From contig SIJG01000041.1 in the NCBI GenBank assembly GCA_023374025.1, positions 1,077,001 to 1,141,000 on the forward strand: a DNA stretch of 64,000 bases, given 5' to 3'. A program made the position numbers and the translations under genes. Origin of the DNA: Heterodera schachtii. Taxonomy: Eukaryota > Nematoda > Chromadorea > Rhabditida > Heteroderidae. The notes below the pieces were generated by a model, which was not told where the DNA came from, did not search any database, and saw only the letters and a list, made by a program, of their open reading frames with translations. Shown here piece by piece: positions 1 through 11,321 of this stretch. Numbering within the stretch: position 1 is the stretch's first letter; each line of letters opens with the position of its first letter.

Positions 1-521
1 TCTGTTGTGCTCGCCCTTTCTGTGCCACTGACTTCGGCTCCATTCACCGCATTTCCCCATTTTGTTTCGGTGCTGATTTGTTCTTCCTCCTCTGTTGTTA
101 CCGGCCATTTCTTTTCACTCCACACGCGTGCCCTAAGCTTGGGTCGTGGCAATTATCACTTCCAATAATTGATTCTTTTGACTGAATGACTGATAATTGA
201 CTGTGTTCTTGCTAATATATTTCTGATCAGAAACACCTAAACACCGGTCAATGTTAGTGATCAAAAGCATAGATCATTGCAAAAGCGCAATGTGATCAAA
301 ATCGCTGATCAGCACCGCTGATCCGTCTGTACACGCCCAACCGATTGATTTTCCTTGCCTGAAACCCGCGCGTTGCTCCGTTTGGGTTCCTCCATTGTGA
401 ATGATCACTGCTTCTTCGCCAACCGATTGAAAAGTCATTAACGGAGGCGAAGAACAGCAAAATCTAACGTCGAATTGAAAAAATTAAAAGTAAAAAAGCA
501 AAAATTTTCCAACTTTTCAAC
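1..521. other. Left-edge non-coding/unassigned, TGATCA-rich
   Basis: No exon could be assigned with confidence. The stretch at roughly 180-320 is dense in GATCA/TGATCA words. On the minus strand an open frame with an acceptor-like TTAG near 137 runs off the left edge and could be a further 3' exon of the neighbouring astacin gene, but it shows no recognisable domain. Confidence 0.4.
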
Positions 522-2905
522 CTGTAACCCGTCACACGAAAGTCCGGGCCCATTTTCAGTTCCACGAAAGCCTTGTCACAAGTATCTTCGCATGGATAAC
601 CGAAGGACTCCTCGACAAATTCAATGAAAAGGTGGCCCTGGGGAGGCGAACGAAAAAGCCAAACACAGAACAAATCGGACGGAAAATTCCCGGGGAAGTC
701 GGGAGAAGCGACGGTTTGAACCATGGGAGAAGCCTGTGGGGGTGATCAATGAAAAGCAGCAATCAGTGGGGGGAATGATCGGTACAAAAAACAAAATTTG
801 ACCAGTGGCCGATCGGAATGAAAACTGATTATTTGTGATGACCATGATGAGAATGATTTTAACGAGTGATTGGGACTTCCTTTATCCGTTTGATCAGCCT
901 CCCCATACTTTGATCACTCCGCCACATGGAGACGGCTGCACTTCCCCGCAAAATGTGCCGCCAAATCCGATCGGACAAACGCAGCGCGAACAGTCGTTGG
1001 GGTCCGTGTAACCGCCATGCAAACACCACAGATCGGTTGGGCACTGATCAGTGCAGCCAGTAGGCACGATTAATCTGTGAGAGGGGATTAAGCTTTTATC
1101 CCTTCGGGGGCCCCTTTTATGCTTTGCTTTTCCCCTGCGATTGTCCCCTGCCCCGGGGGTTTAATTGCTGCTTCCAAAGGAGAAAAACAGAAACCGCTTC
1201 GATGTCCAGGAAAGAAGGCGCCTCACGCTGACCGATGGTAAACTGCCAAAAAGGGGGAAAAGAAGGAAAGGAAAGGAAAAAGGAAAGAGAAAAGAGAGGA
1301 AGGGCAGACAATCGATCAGTGATCAGACAATTGGGCAAAAAAGCAATTAGAAAATCGAATTTAATTAACGAAAGAGTGGCCCAAAGTTGACAAAGCAAAG
1401 GCAAAGAAAGCATAAGCCAATCAAAAACTAACCAATGTTTGTCCAACGTCGAAATTGTTGGCCTAAATTGGTCGGCAGCAAAGCCAAAAGGGCCGTAATG
1501 CATCACTGAGCCTTAACAAATGCCTTTGCCCATGCCATGCCAATGGCCAAACGAAGAAAGCCATGGAGGAGAGAGAGAGAAAGAGAGGCGACAAAAAGTG
1601 CCAAGAATGGCCAATTGAATTTGGTGGTGCCGTTTCTTTCCCCACTTCCAAGTGACCTTCTTCAGTCGGGCCACTGAACACTTACTGACCCGCGTCATAT
1701 GGCAGACCCAAAGTTTGCGCTTGGTCGTCGCCAATTGGTTGGAAATTGTTCCATCGGATGGCCGGGATGTTGCTGTAATGGACAGCGATGTGCTGGGACT
1801 GGTCGGGCCGTGCCTGCTCATGGAAAGTGCCCAGGGCGTGGCCGATTTCGTGGGCGATTATGCCGACCAAATCACAGCCGGGCGTAGCGATGGAAATGCC
1901 CTGGGCAAGTGCCATAATTCATTGCGCAAATCGTTCCCTAGCTGCTCTGCTCGATCACTCACTTGCGTTCCGCCCGCCCTCCCTACAAAACTCGAGCATC
2001 CGCCGCCGTCAAAAAATTCGATCCGATCGATGTCCGGCCCGCCCTCAATGAAGCGAAGGCACGTTGCGTTCTGCCAAATGGCCAATGCAAGCCGTATTTT
2101 TTGCCGTGTCTGAAGTGAGAAGGCCGACCATTTGGCCTTGCCCATTAATTGCCGTGCCCACCTTTTCCGGCACATTTTCCGCCATTTCGTAATTGATCGG
2201 TCGCCGTCGGTCCCATCGTTTGTAGAAGGGTTCCAAAAGCAAAGCAAAGATTAAAGGGAGCCGAGAAAGGGGCCAAGGTAAGAAGCATGGAAATTCAGAC
2301 CCAATCTCTTGTCTGTGCCATCACTTAAAGCGAAATGCCGTCCCATTCTCTGCCGTCGTTTCGTTTTGACTTTTCCCGGGGATTTTCCATTTCAATTTCC
2401 CCATTATTAAATTTTGGAAAACGTTATTCTTTCCCCCTTTCCCATTCACTTTTGCGATTTTTCTCTTCTTCCTCCTCCTCCTCTTCAGTTTTGCGTTCGC
2501 TTTCGCTTCTCCCAATTTGTGCCACAATCTCTCCGCCTGCCATTCCGCCAATTCCAAATCGCCCTCAAAATAATCGCCGTCCGCTCCGTTCACCGCCAAT
2601 TCGTCGTGGTGCCTTCGTGCCGTTGGGTCCCTTCTCGGCACAAATCCCCGCCGGGGCTCATCCGCCATCAGTGCCGCGTCATTCTGTGCAAAGGCACTGA
2701 AAGCGAATGATTCTGCTGATTTCAATAGAGGGCGAGTGGGCTTTTCCTTTTCCTTTTCTCTTCTTTTTTACCGTTGCGTCGCTTTTTCGTTGAAAATCTT
2801 TTTGATTTGTTCCACTGCGCTTTTGCTGGCCTTTCGCGTTCGTTCTTCGACTGAACGATTGAATAGCAAAAGGCTGAAGATAATCAGAAATGCAATGGTG
2901 GACAT
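522..2905 (-). CDS. nas: Astacin-family (M12A) zinc metalloprotease with EGF and CUB domains; 3' end unresolved
   Basis: Secreted zinc endopeptidase of the nematode NAS type, minus strand, multi-exon. A start at 2905 begins a hydrophobic signal peptide (MSTIAFLIIFSLLLF) and exon 1 ends at a GTAAAA donor near 2771. The propeptide exon (about 2500-2705) carries FEGD, the motif whose Asp caps the zinc in astacin zymogens. The catalytic domain starts in an exon around 1930-2247 (TCLRF, then FFDGGGCSSFVG). It continues at 1690-1915 with the zinc signature HEIGHALGTFHEQARPD, and at about 1400-1510 with the Met-turn MHYG and TIGQREAPSF. A cysteine-rich EGF-like exon (CLHGGYTDPNDCSRCVCPIG) lies at 900-1060, and a CUB exon at 522-733 is preceded by a CCCCCACAG acceptor. 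All zinc ligands and the catalytic Glu are present. The C-terminal end after the CUB exon was not resolved and may lie left of the window. Secretion and activity are inferred from the motifs. Confidence 0.85.
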
Positions 2906-3712
2906 GGAAAAGAAAAGCCAATTGAGCGGGGGGGGGGGGGAAATCCGAAATTGGGATGAATCAAATGGGAAGGGAAGGGGGGGGGGGAGCGATCGGCGGG
3001 ATCAATGTGAATTGATTGTTTAGGATGGCTAAAGAGATAAACGGGTTGCCGTGATTGCGACGGGGCGGGGCAGCGACGATTCGGTTGGCGGAGGAGGACA
3101 AAATTTGAGGGGGGGGGGGGGAATTTGTGGGTGATTTTGACGCTTATATGAGCAGCATTGATCCATCCGATTGAGCCATCCGCCGCCGCAACATTGTCAT
3201 TCTCTTCCCCGTTTTGTCCGCATTCAAACGATAATCTTCCCAATTTTGACTGTCCGTTTGGCCCTTTCTTTTTTGTCCCATCCCAATTCCCCTCCCCCCC
3301 CCTTTTAACTTATTTTCCATTTTCCTTTTAAATGCCTCCAATTATCATTTGCGGATCATTGATCAGTCCCCCCCCCCCCTCTTCTTCTGCTGTTTTCCGT
3401 TTCTTTCTTTCGTTTGTTTAATCACTCTTCTTTGATATCATCGGAGTCGACCTTTGGCCCCCCTCCAAATGTCATCGATTTGCCTCCGTCATTTCTTTGG
3501 GTTCATTTGACATTTTTCCTTTCTCCACTGAAGGGTAATTAACGCATTTTTCGCATGTTACACACAGACACTCGTCTTAATTATGCGATTAATTATCCCA
3601 TCATAATTGGTTAATTTGTTAAATGCGTCCCATTTGATGTGCTTAAGTCCCTTCACAAAGACACTTTGTTTTGACTTGCTCTCATTTCCTTATTTTGCTT
3701 TTCCTTTGGCAA
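2906..3712. other. Intergenic, with G/C homopolymer runs
   Basis: No coding exon recognised. It separates the divergent astacin (minus) and histidine phosphatase (plus) genes, so promoter elements for both should lie here, although none was identifiable. Long poly-G or poly-C runs occur near 2928-2940, 2980-2988, 3111-3121, 3293-3301 and 3368-3379. Confidence 0.5.
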
Positions 3713-5302
3713 ATGCCTTCCTCTGCCGATGACTCACTTATTAATGGTCCGTCTGCCGTCGTCCAAAATCGGCTTTTGTGGCTCGTTCGGCACGGCCAAC
3801 GAGTGGACAACGTCGACGCGCAGTGGCGAACCAACGGCGCTTTGCCACGTGGCAAATGGGACGACCCTCCGCTGAGGCAAATGATAAAATGATAAATTGG
3901 ATGATTAAATTATACTCATTCTGAATTAGTCAATTCAGTTTTTTGAAAGGTTTAAAAATTTAATAAAAATTTTAAATTTAGAAAAATTACCAAAGTTTAT
4001 AAAACAATATTCTATTTTAGGCTTATTATAAATTTATTCCCATATAATTCATGCTTAAAATTTCAAATCTCTTACTACCGTATTTCGTCATTATTTTCCA
4101 CTGACCATTTTCCGGTCACGCTTTATCTCGCTCTATCTATCGTTCCTCCCCCCCCCCCCCTCCCTCTCTCTCTTTCTCTCTCTCTCTTTATCTGTCTCAC
4201 TCTCTTTCTCTCTCTTCTCCCCTCTTTCAGCGCCCGTGGGCTTCTCCAGGCTTCCGAAGTTGGCGATGCCCTCGCAGCCGAGCCCATCCATTTGATTTTT
4301 TGTTCTCCGTTCACACGCTGTGTCCAAACTGCTCAGCATATCGTGGACAAAATGCGTCAAAATGGATCGAATTTGCCGTCCCTTTGCATTGAGCCGGGCC
4401 TTGCCGAGTCGTTGAACGCGTGCCAAAGTCCCCCCGGCTTTCCCAGCACCGACGAAATTCTGTAAATGAATCCCTCAGCGGGATTTTGGCACATTGTGGC
4501 CACTCTAATCCCAATATTGTCGAACATTGTGTGCCTTTCTCAGTCAATCGTTCCCCGGCCTTTGCCTAAACGTCGCTTTTCGGCCGTTTATCGCCGCCGA
4601 CCGATTGCCAACAGACGAACGAACGAACTTTTGCTGTTTCCGACGAGTAATCGCCACACTTCGGCACATTCTGAGGACCTTTTCCGGTGATCTGATCAGT
4701 TTTTGTCTGATCCTCCCCTTTTAATTTTGTTGGAAATCCATTTGAATTACTTTTACAACGATTGCCTTTGGTCGTTTCGTTTTCGTTTCTGTCTGTCGTC
4801 CCCACTCCCGATCACTTTTTTGCTGATCATTCCCGTCCCCTTAGGCAATGTGCTGATCGTCAGCCATGGCTCCCCAATCGCCGCTTGCCATTTCGCACTC
4901 AGCGGCGAACTGAACTACCCGGGACAGTGCACAATCAGCAAATACCGTATCCCGGGGGGACACAGAGCGGCGCAGCCGGGCGAGTACGGTCATTGGACCG
5001 ACCGATGGAGGAATGGCCAAGTGAGTGCGGGAGGGAAAAGCGAGTGCAAAAGGGCGGCGCCGTTGCCACCGATGGGACAATCGGTGGTCATTTTGGGGGC
5101 GGGGGAAGAGCGGCCGAGGCAAAGGGCGGGCGGCGGCATTTTGGGACTGAACGAAGCGCTGGAGGGAATGGCCGCGGCGGTGGGCCTTTGCACGGGTTTA
5201 AATGCCGAAAGTGTGGCGGTGGCGGACGCGTCGCATTTGTCGGAACGGAAGGAATTGCACGACGCATTGGCACTGCGGGAGGAGGGAAGAGAAGCACAAT
5301 GA
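3713..5302 (+). CDS. Histidine phosphatase (PGAM-like / UBASH3-related)
   Basis: Member of the histidine phosphatase (phosphoglycerate mutase-like) superfamily. The start at 3713 is chosen because an LVRHGQRVD box follows about 25 residues later. Exon 1 is 3713-3876, exon 2 4231-4461, exon 3 4544-4686 and exon 4 from 4845. All four catalytic-pocket elements are visible: RHG in exon 1, the second Arg in SPFTRCVQTA and the acidic EPGLAES in exon 2, and the second His in VLIVSHGSP in exon 4. Intron 1 (3877-4230) is a GC-AG intron: joining AG|GC gives the expected family reading DDPPLSARGLLQA. The 3' end is uncertain: the frame stays open to a stop at 5302, but a good donor (GTGAGTGCGG) at about 5020 offers a shorter exon. 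No SH3 or UBA region was seen, unlike UBASH3 proteins. The substrate is unknown; protein phosphatase activity would be inference. Confidence 0.8.
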
Positions 5303-5844
5303 CAATGGGCAGACAGAGAAGGGGGGAAGGAAGGGCACACGAGCAAAAGGCAGTCGCAACGATCGGACCATTTGGCGGACCCTTCGCCCATTTGGCACGG
5401 TCTAAGGAAGTGCCGGCCGTGTCCAAAATGGGTCTGTATTACTGAGGAGAAACAGGGCCCAATTCAACAAGAAACAGAATTTATTAACTTTCGTGTATTT
5501 TTAATGCAATGAGTGTACATAGAATAATTTGAAAGAATAAATTAAAAGGAAGAGAGTTCAACGAAGGATGAGGAAATGGTCATGCAATAATTCCAAACAA
5601 AAGAAGGATGAGATTTCTGTACAATTGGCAGTTTAAATTAGCAATCCTATTGAATGAGAATAAAAGGCGAATGGGAAAACAAAAAAATAATGATCAGAGA
5701 AAACGCATCAAAAAGAGATCTATTCTATACCAATTTCCAGCATTTAAATCGACTTCGTAATAATCTATGCCCAAAACTTGGTACGAAGTGTCGGATGGAG
5801 TTCGTCGGTGACTTTGGCAAAGTAATTGCCGCGTTGTTCTGAAT
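5303..5844. other. Intergenic between convergent genes
   Basis: AT-rich spacer between the 3' ends of the histidine phosphatase (plus) and the Argonaute (minus). AATAAA-like signals occur near 5538. No exon recognised. Confidence 0.5.
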
Positions 5845-8800
5845 TCAAATGCTCCATTGGAAAGGAAAAAACTGTGCGAACGAACCGTCCAACTGGGCTT
5901 GCACTTGAGCCCTAACGTCCTCAGGCTGGCCCTGGGGCGGCAAGTCGAATTCCTGGATGGTTTCCCCGTCAGAGCTGTGAAAGGGGAAGGGAATGTCTCC
6001 GGGAGAAGGGGGGGGGGGGGGAGTCACGTGAACGTGCGCCAATTGTTGCGCCCACGCTTCGCCAAGTCCCCGGCTGAATAGAGAACGCCCGGAACAGCTG
6101 TCGAACTGCAACAAATCCCATGCTGGTAGCACAACGCGTAGCTGATCTGTTCCAATTCGCTGAGTTTGATCCGAGGTTCGGCAGTGTCGATAACGACAGT
6201 GCAGCGCAATGGCTGGGCGGTTCCCTGTGAAAAAATGGAAAGGGTAGTGAGAGCGGGGTGTCAATTAGTCAATAAAAACTCACTTGGATAGTCCGATGGC
6301 CGACCAAAAGAAATTCCGTCAGTGAGGAATGCATTGCCTGAAAGGAAACAAAAAACTGTCCAACATTCAATTTAACAGTGAATTTCGACCCTTTTGTCCA
6401 GCACAGTGCCCGGCTGACAATTCTGCTCAGGTGCGCGACCGCCCGGGCGAACGTTCTTCGGAATGATGCGATAGTTTGAGTTACGTTGACACACAATCAG
6501 TGTCAACGCAGGTTTCTTCGACATTTTGCGTTCCTTCGTCAGTTCAGCGAAAGCAGTGGCGAATGCCCCGCCCTCCCAATACGCCACCTTCAATTGGTCT
6601 CCTTTTTGCAACTCTTCCGTCTCGCCCACCTTTTTGTATTCGCCTTCCGAAGCACCAGCTCTGAACACGAAGATGTGTTCAGGGAAGAACCCGTTTTTGG
6701 CATTGAAAGTCATCAGTGCCTCCTTGACCGCGTTGACCATCGGAGAAGCCATTTGTACGGTGGCAACACGCGGCTGCTGCATCCAATAGGTGCCATTCAT
6801 CTGCAGCAAGTGCTCGGAGATCGTGTAGGCCATCTGGGAAATGGCAAGCTCAAACTCTGGGACAGAAGCAGCAGCGACCGCCAAGCCCACTTACGCCAAC
6901 AATCGTCGGAATGGCCGGCGCTTTTCCCGTACGTCGTTCGAATAAAGTCTGTGGCGGCGCGTGGGACATGTCCAAGCCGAAAAACATCCGTTTGCTACCC
7001 AACCATTGTTCGGAACTGATAATGAAACTGGTTCAAATTCTCACGACCGAGCACTTACAGAATGTCATGGCGAATCCTATTAGCCTCTTTGAATGCCTGT
7101 GCAGCACAAATTTCGTAATTGGCTCCGCCCATTTTCAGGTTCGTCTTCAGCATGATGTTGTCAAGGACCATGATGGCACCCTGGCGACCAAGGGCCTTGT
7201 CCACGGTTTTAGGCGCGACATGTTGAGTCAAAACACCTTAAGAGAGAGATGGATGGACAAGAGGGAAAGAGAGAGAGGGGAGAAGAGAGGGATAGATAGG
7301 GAGAGAGAGAAGGGAGGAGAGAGGGAGAGAGAGAGAGGGGAGAAGAGAGGGATAGATAGGGAGAGAGAGAAGGGAGGAGAGAGGGAAAGAGAGAGAGGGG
7401 AGAAGAGAGGGAGAGATAGGGAGAGAGAGAAGGGAGAAGAGAGGGAGAGATAGGGAGAGAGACAGGGGAGAAGAAGGGAGAGAGCGCTTGCCATGTTCAA
7501 TTTCCTGAAGTTTAAACACGTGGTGAATATCACCAGCGTGAGCCGACTCCTTTCCGGGCGCGAAGAAAAGCACAAATTTGCAGCGATGGTTTGCATAATA
7601 GGCGAATTGTTCACTAACATGCTCACTAAAAGAATTTAAAGGATGGCTTTTGTCTGTCCGTTCATCCCATCCCAAATAAAACCAAAACTGATTAATTGTC
7701 CAACTCACATCGACGTGTCCTCAAAATTGTCGACTCGTGGTGGCATTTGCATCTGAACCCCACGCGCATGGGCACATCGAATCAAACACTCACAGAACAT
7801 TCTGACAACAATGGGACCATTGAATTCGCTCTGACTCCGTTGACCCACCTGCACTGGTCCCTTTGAACGGAGTTTTGCACGATAACAACCGCCCAAACCT
7901 TCGGAAATTCACAGGGGACAGAATAACGAAGAGGCAATGGCTGTCCACGGTCAGCCAAACGGAAGTCCAACACTAAGAAAAAGCCGAACAAAATCAATGC
8001 TAAATTCGAAATACGCATCTTACCACCACGATTGTTCGGCTCGATTTTCTCATTCGGCGCCGAGAAGCAAATTGCCGGCGGGTAAAGGAGTTGCGCTTCC
8101 GCTTGCATCATATTGGTCTCGACACGAATTTCGTGTGCACGAAAGAATGGGTTGGCATTTTGGATCATCCCTTTGTCACGCTGTGTTTCAATGCCACGCG
8201 GCAAATCGACGGGCAGAACCTGGCATTTCTTGATCATTTGTTCGGCGAGTTTGGGCGTCTGTTTGTCCAGTGGCACACGTTGGCCATCGCTAAAAGAAGT
8301 AAAAAAAAATACAAAAATACACAATGTTAAACGAAATCTGTCCAGGGATTTCTGTAATCGCCCACGGGATATTGTATCCCTAAAATGGCAAACCCGAATA
8401 AAGTTGGACTCACACAATGTTCAGCACTTCCATCGGGAAGTACGATTCCTGATTGCCCCTGCGATGGATGACACACGCAAGGCACGGGTAGCGCAGCCGC
8501 CTGCTGTACTTTTGGTCGTAATACTGCACCAAATTCGTCTGATGGTTGTCGATCATAAAAGTTATTTCGTTGGCTCCGCAGTCAGTCAAACCCGAAGCAG
8601 AGAAAGTCATCTGAAAGGGAGACAATGAAAAGGAACAGTCCGAAGAAACGACCTGATTTTCAGGCAAATGGATTGTTTGGACGGCAAGGCCTGAGTTTGA
8701 TGAAATTTGAGTAATTCTGAGGTTTTCGAAATGTTACCTTTAATTTGTTTGTTAACAACGCGAGCCTTCTGCTGAACGTCACTTTCGAGATGGTGAGGAT

Positions 8801-10299
8801 CGGAATTGATGAAGTAACCGACGAAATCGACGAGTCCAATGGCAGGAAAGAAAGCCGATTTCTTGGCTGAAACAACGACATTTTGAGTGAATGACGCACA
8901 GCGTACCGTCCAACTGAATGACGGCAGTGCTCTGCTGGGGACTGTCGCCGACGAAGCGCACGTTCTTCTGCATGCCCTCCTTACAAATGAGCGGGATGCC
9001 CTGCAGTTGCAAAACGCTGTTCTTCTCAAACATTCGATTTCCGAAGACAAAGTGTTGATTTCTAAAACGATTATTGTCAGTGCTCAACCAACCACTTCCA
9101 TTTACTTTGAACACGCCGAAGAGATTCAAATGGGAAACCAACGTCAAAATGCTTACTTTTCGTACATTCGCTGCGTGCTAAGCAATTCCAAAAATTGGCA
9201 CACAGATTGGTCACCGCCCGGCTCCGTCACTTTCATATTGCGAACCTCCACTTCTTCTGTGGCGGTCAGAAAGGCCTTCACGCGTTCGCAGCTGCGCAGA
9301 TACGCACGGCTACGGACGGACAACGCATTCTGCGGAATTGAAATGAAAAACTAACAATAAGCAAAGGAGTAAATAACAATGGCAAAGGGACCCAAAAATA
9401 AGGCAAAGGCGATTTTGAAGGAATGACATGCCAACAAATTGAATCTTTAGTCTCTGAGTTATTCAAATTGGTTTCTTTAAAGCGTTTTGCCTTTTCTATT
9501 TGGCAATGAAGTGCCAATTGCGAAGAATGAATGACTCACCAAACTTTCGGCATTGATCACAAATTCGCGCATCTCTCCGTTTACCATCAGACGACGCACA
9601 GAATAAAGGAGAAGAGCGCAGTCGTAGCTGAACTTGTTCTTCTCGCTCCCAAAAAAGTTGGCATTCTGATCGAGCAAAATTCGCCAGAGCGACCAGTGCA
9701 ACTCACGACGCGTCTCTTTACACTCGCTGAAATGAAACCATTTTCGAACAAAGTTGAAAACTCGAATTTCTCTTTTTTCAAAACCGGCTTACATACTCGT
9801 AAACAAACTTAGTCATCAATAATTTAATAAAACCATTTTTTGGACTAAACATACGAAACCCGGGTTTTTGTTCGAATTCTGACCCGGGATTCGTAATTGG
9901 TGGAAATGGGTGTCGGATTCGTTATCAGTGACCACGAAAACCCTCGAGAATATGTTCTCACGAATATAGAACATTTTTCGTAACGCTTCGCAAATGAGTA
10001 CTCACTCATTCTGTGGTCCTTGTGCCAATTCACGCGTTTCCAGTTGGCCTTCTCTGCCCTTTTTCATTTGATATTCTCCCACAAAACGAAGTTCGTGCTG
10101 GTACACCATGTCAGGTGCTCCCTTCAGATTAAGTTCAAATGTATTGATGAGCACGTCAACCGGCGCGATGCCACGAACTCCATGGTCGTTGTTGAGTTTC
10201 TCTGAAAGGAAAAATAGAATATTGTATTCAAACTCGAAGTGTTTACTTATTGTTAGACTTACGCGGCAATTGGATTCCATTTTCATTTTTGGCTGCCAT
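5845..10299 (-). CDS. Argonaute, worm-specific (WAGO-like), catalytically degenerate
   Basis: Minus-strand Argonaute with about 14 exons. Translation starts at 10299 (MAAKNENGIQLP). Exon 2 (about 10009-10201) has the N-domain VDVLINTFELNL. The PAZ domain spans 8413-8610 and ends YFPMEVLNI. The L2/MID region is at 8024-8290 and 7710-7976, and PIWI spans 7625 to 6024. PIWI landmarks are DNIMLKTNLKMGGANYE, GLDMSHAPPQT, FVFRAGASEGEY, PGTVLDK and LVGHRTIQGTAQPL. Of the DEDH slicer residues the first Asp (GLDMSH) is kept; the second Asp position reads FRAGASEG (Ala instead of Asp) and the last His region reads LYSAGDLAKRG (no His). It is therefore probably slicer-dead and acts by binding secondary small RNAs, as known for C. 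elegans WAGOs. A 32-nt GT-AG intron near 7841-7872 restores the MID frame. A 52-nt intron around 5970-6030 joins NNWRTFT to a glutamine-rich C-terminus ending at 5845. Confidence 0.87.
7252..7487. repeat. GA-rich 60-bp tandem repeat in an Argonaute intron
   Basis: Three nearly identical 60-bp units start at about 7261, 7321 and 7381, followed by a partial unit. Each contains GAGAGAGGGG, then AGAAGAGAGG and GATAGATAGG. The array lies between the exon ending GKESAHAGDIHHV...EHG and the exon starting GVLTQHVAPKTV, so it sits wholly in an intron. Purine-only composition over more than 200 bp. Confidence 0.9.
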
Positions 10300-10641
10300 T
10301 AACGATGAAATTCAGACTAAACGAAGAAAGAAATGAAGACAAAACCACACAATAAAAGCAAAAACGAATGAAAAATAAAAGGTCAGAGGACATTAGAAAA
10401 TAATACAATGCAAATGGACAAAAGGAAAGAAACGGAAACACACAAAGAATGGAGCGGGTGAAAATGGAAAGCGAAACGCAGGAAAGTCGAACATTCGAAT
10501 TCTCTTTAAAAACGCATTTAAACCCAAAGTCGATTCACAAGAAAATGCTCTATTGCACTTTAAAGCATCCAATCAATGACCATACCCTGTTTCTTAGGCC
10601 ATTCAGGGTTTTGAAATTGGTCGAAATGTTAATGTCATATT

Positions 10642-11313
10642 TAGGGTTTGTAATTATATGGATATAAAAACGCGAAATATGGCCATAAAATATGGACAAA
10701 AAATCGCGAAATATGGACATAAAATAGCAAAAATATGGACATAAATTTTTCCTAAATTGGGGTTGTAATTTCTCAATTTTCTTCAAATTTGCTAAATGTA
10801 ACGTAAAACTTTAAGAATTTGTTAAATGTGGCATTAAAAATCATTTAAGAAGAAAAACACACGATAAAGTCAAAATTTACTAATTTTAGCGAAAAATCAA
10901 CCCGAAAAGCGAAATTTTGCTTTTTTTGCTTATTTTTGACACAAATTTAACAATTTTTAAGAAAACTTAAATTTATTCAATTTTCTCTAGAAAAATTTTC
11001 TGAAAAACTGATTTTTTGAAAAAGTTTCCGGTTTTTGAGGTAAAAAGGCCAATTAATCTGTTGGGGGCCGTTCTATTAGAGGTTTTTTGGAAAAATGCCA
11101 AAATATGGGCATAAAATATTGACATAAATGCCAAAAAATGGATAAATATGGAAATATGGACATAAATCGCGAAATATGGAAAAATATGGAAAATATGGAT
11201 ATAGAAATCCATCCTAGAAGCTTCAAACCAAGCTAAAAACATGTTTTTCATGCGTTTCAGGCCTCCCACAGTCCAGGAAAAAAATATGGATTTCCATATA
11301 ATTACAAACCCTA
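10642..11313. mobile_element. hAT-type MITE, 672 bp
   Basis: Perfect 21-bp terminal inverted repeats beginning TAGGGTTTGTAATTATA at both ends, flanked by the exact 8-bp direct duplication GTCATATT at 10634-10641 and 11314-11321. An 8-bp duplication with a TAGGG start is the hallmark of the hAT superfamily. There is no transposase frame. The subterminal regions carry repeated AATATGGACATAAA words on both sides. It lies upstream of the Argonaute start, about 340 bp away. Confidence 0.88.
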
Positions 11314-11321
11314 GTCATATT

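Noticed and set aside
4762..5445. Gly/Arg-rich plus-strand frame overlapping the phosphatase 3' end
   Set aside because: Out of frame with the conserved VLIVSHGSP exon and compositional in character.
6911..7453. Plus-strand frame ending in Arg/Glu repeats
   Set aside because: Antisense shadow of Argonaute exons plus the GA-rich 60-bp repeat.
7600..7976. Frameshift pseudogene interpretation of the Argonaute
   Set aside because: A 32-nt GT-AG intron restores the frame exactly with the expected MID-domain reading.
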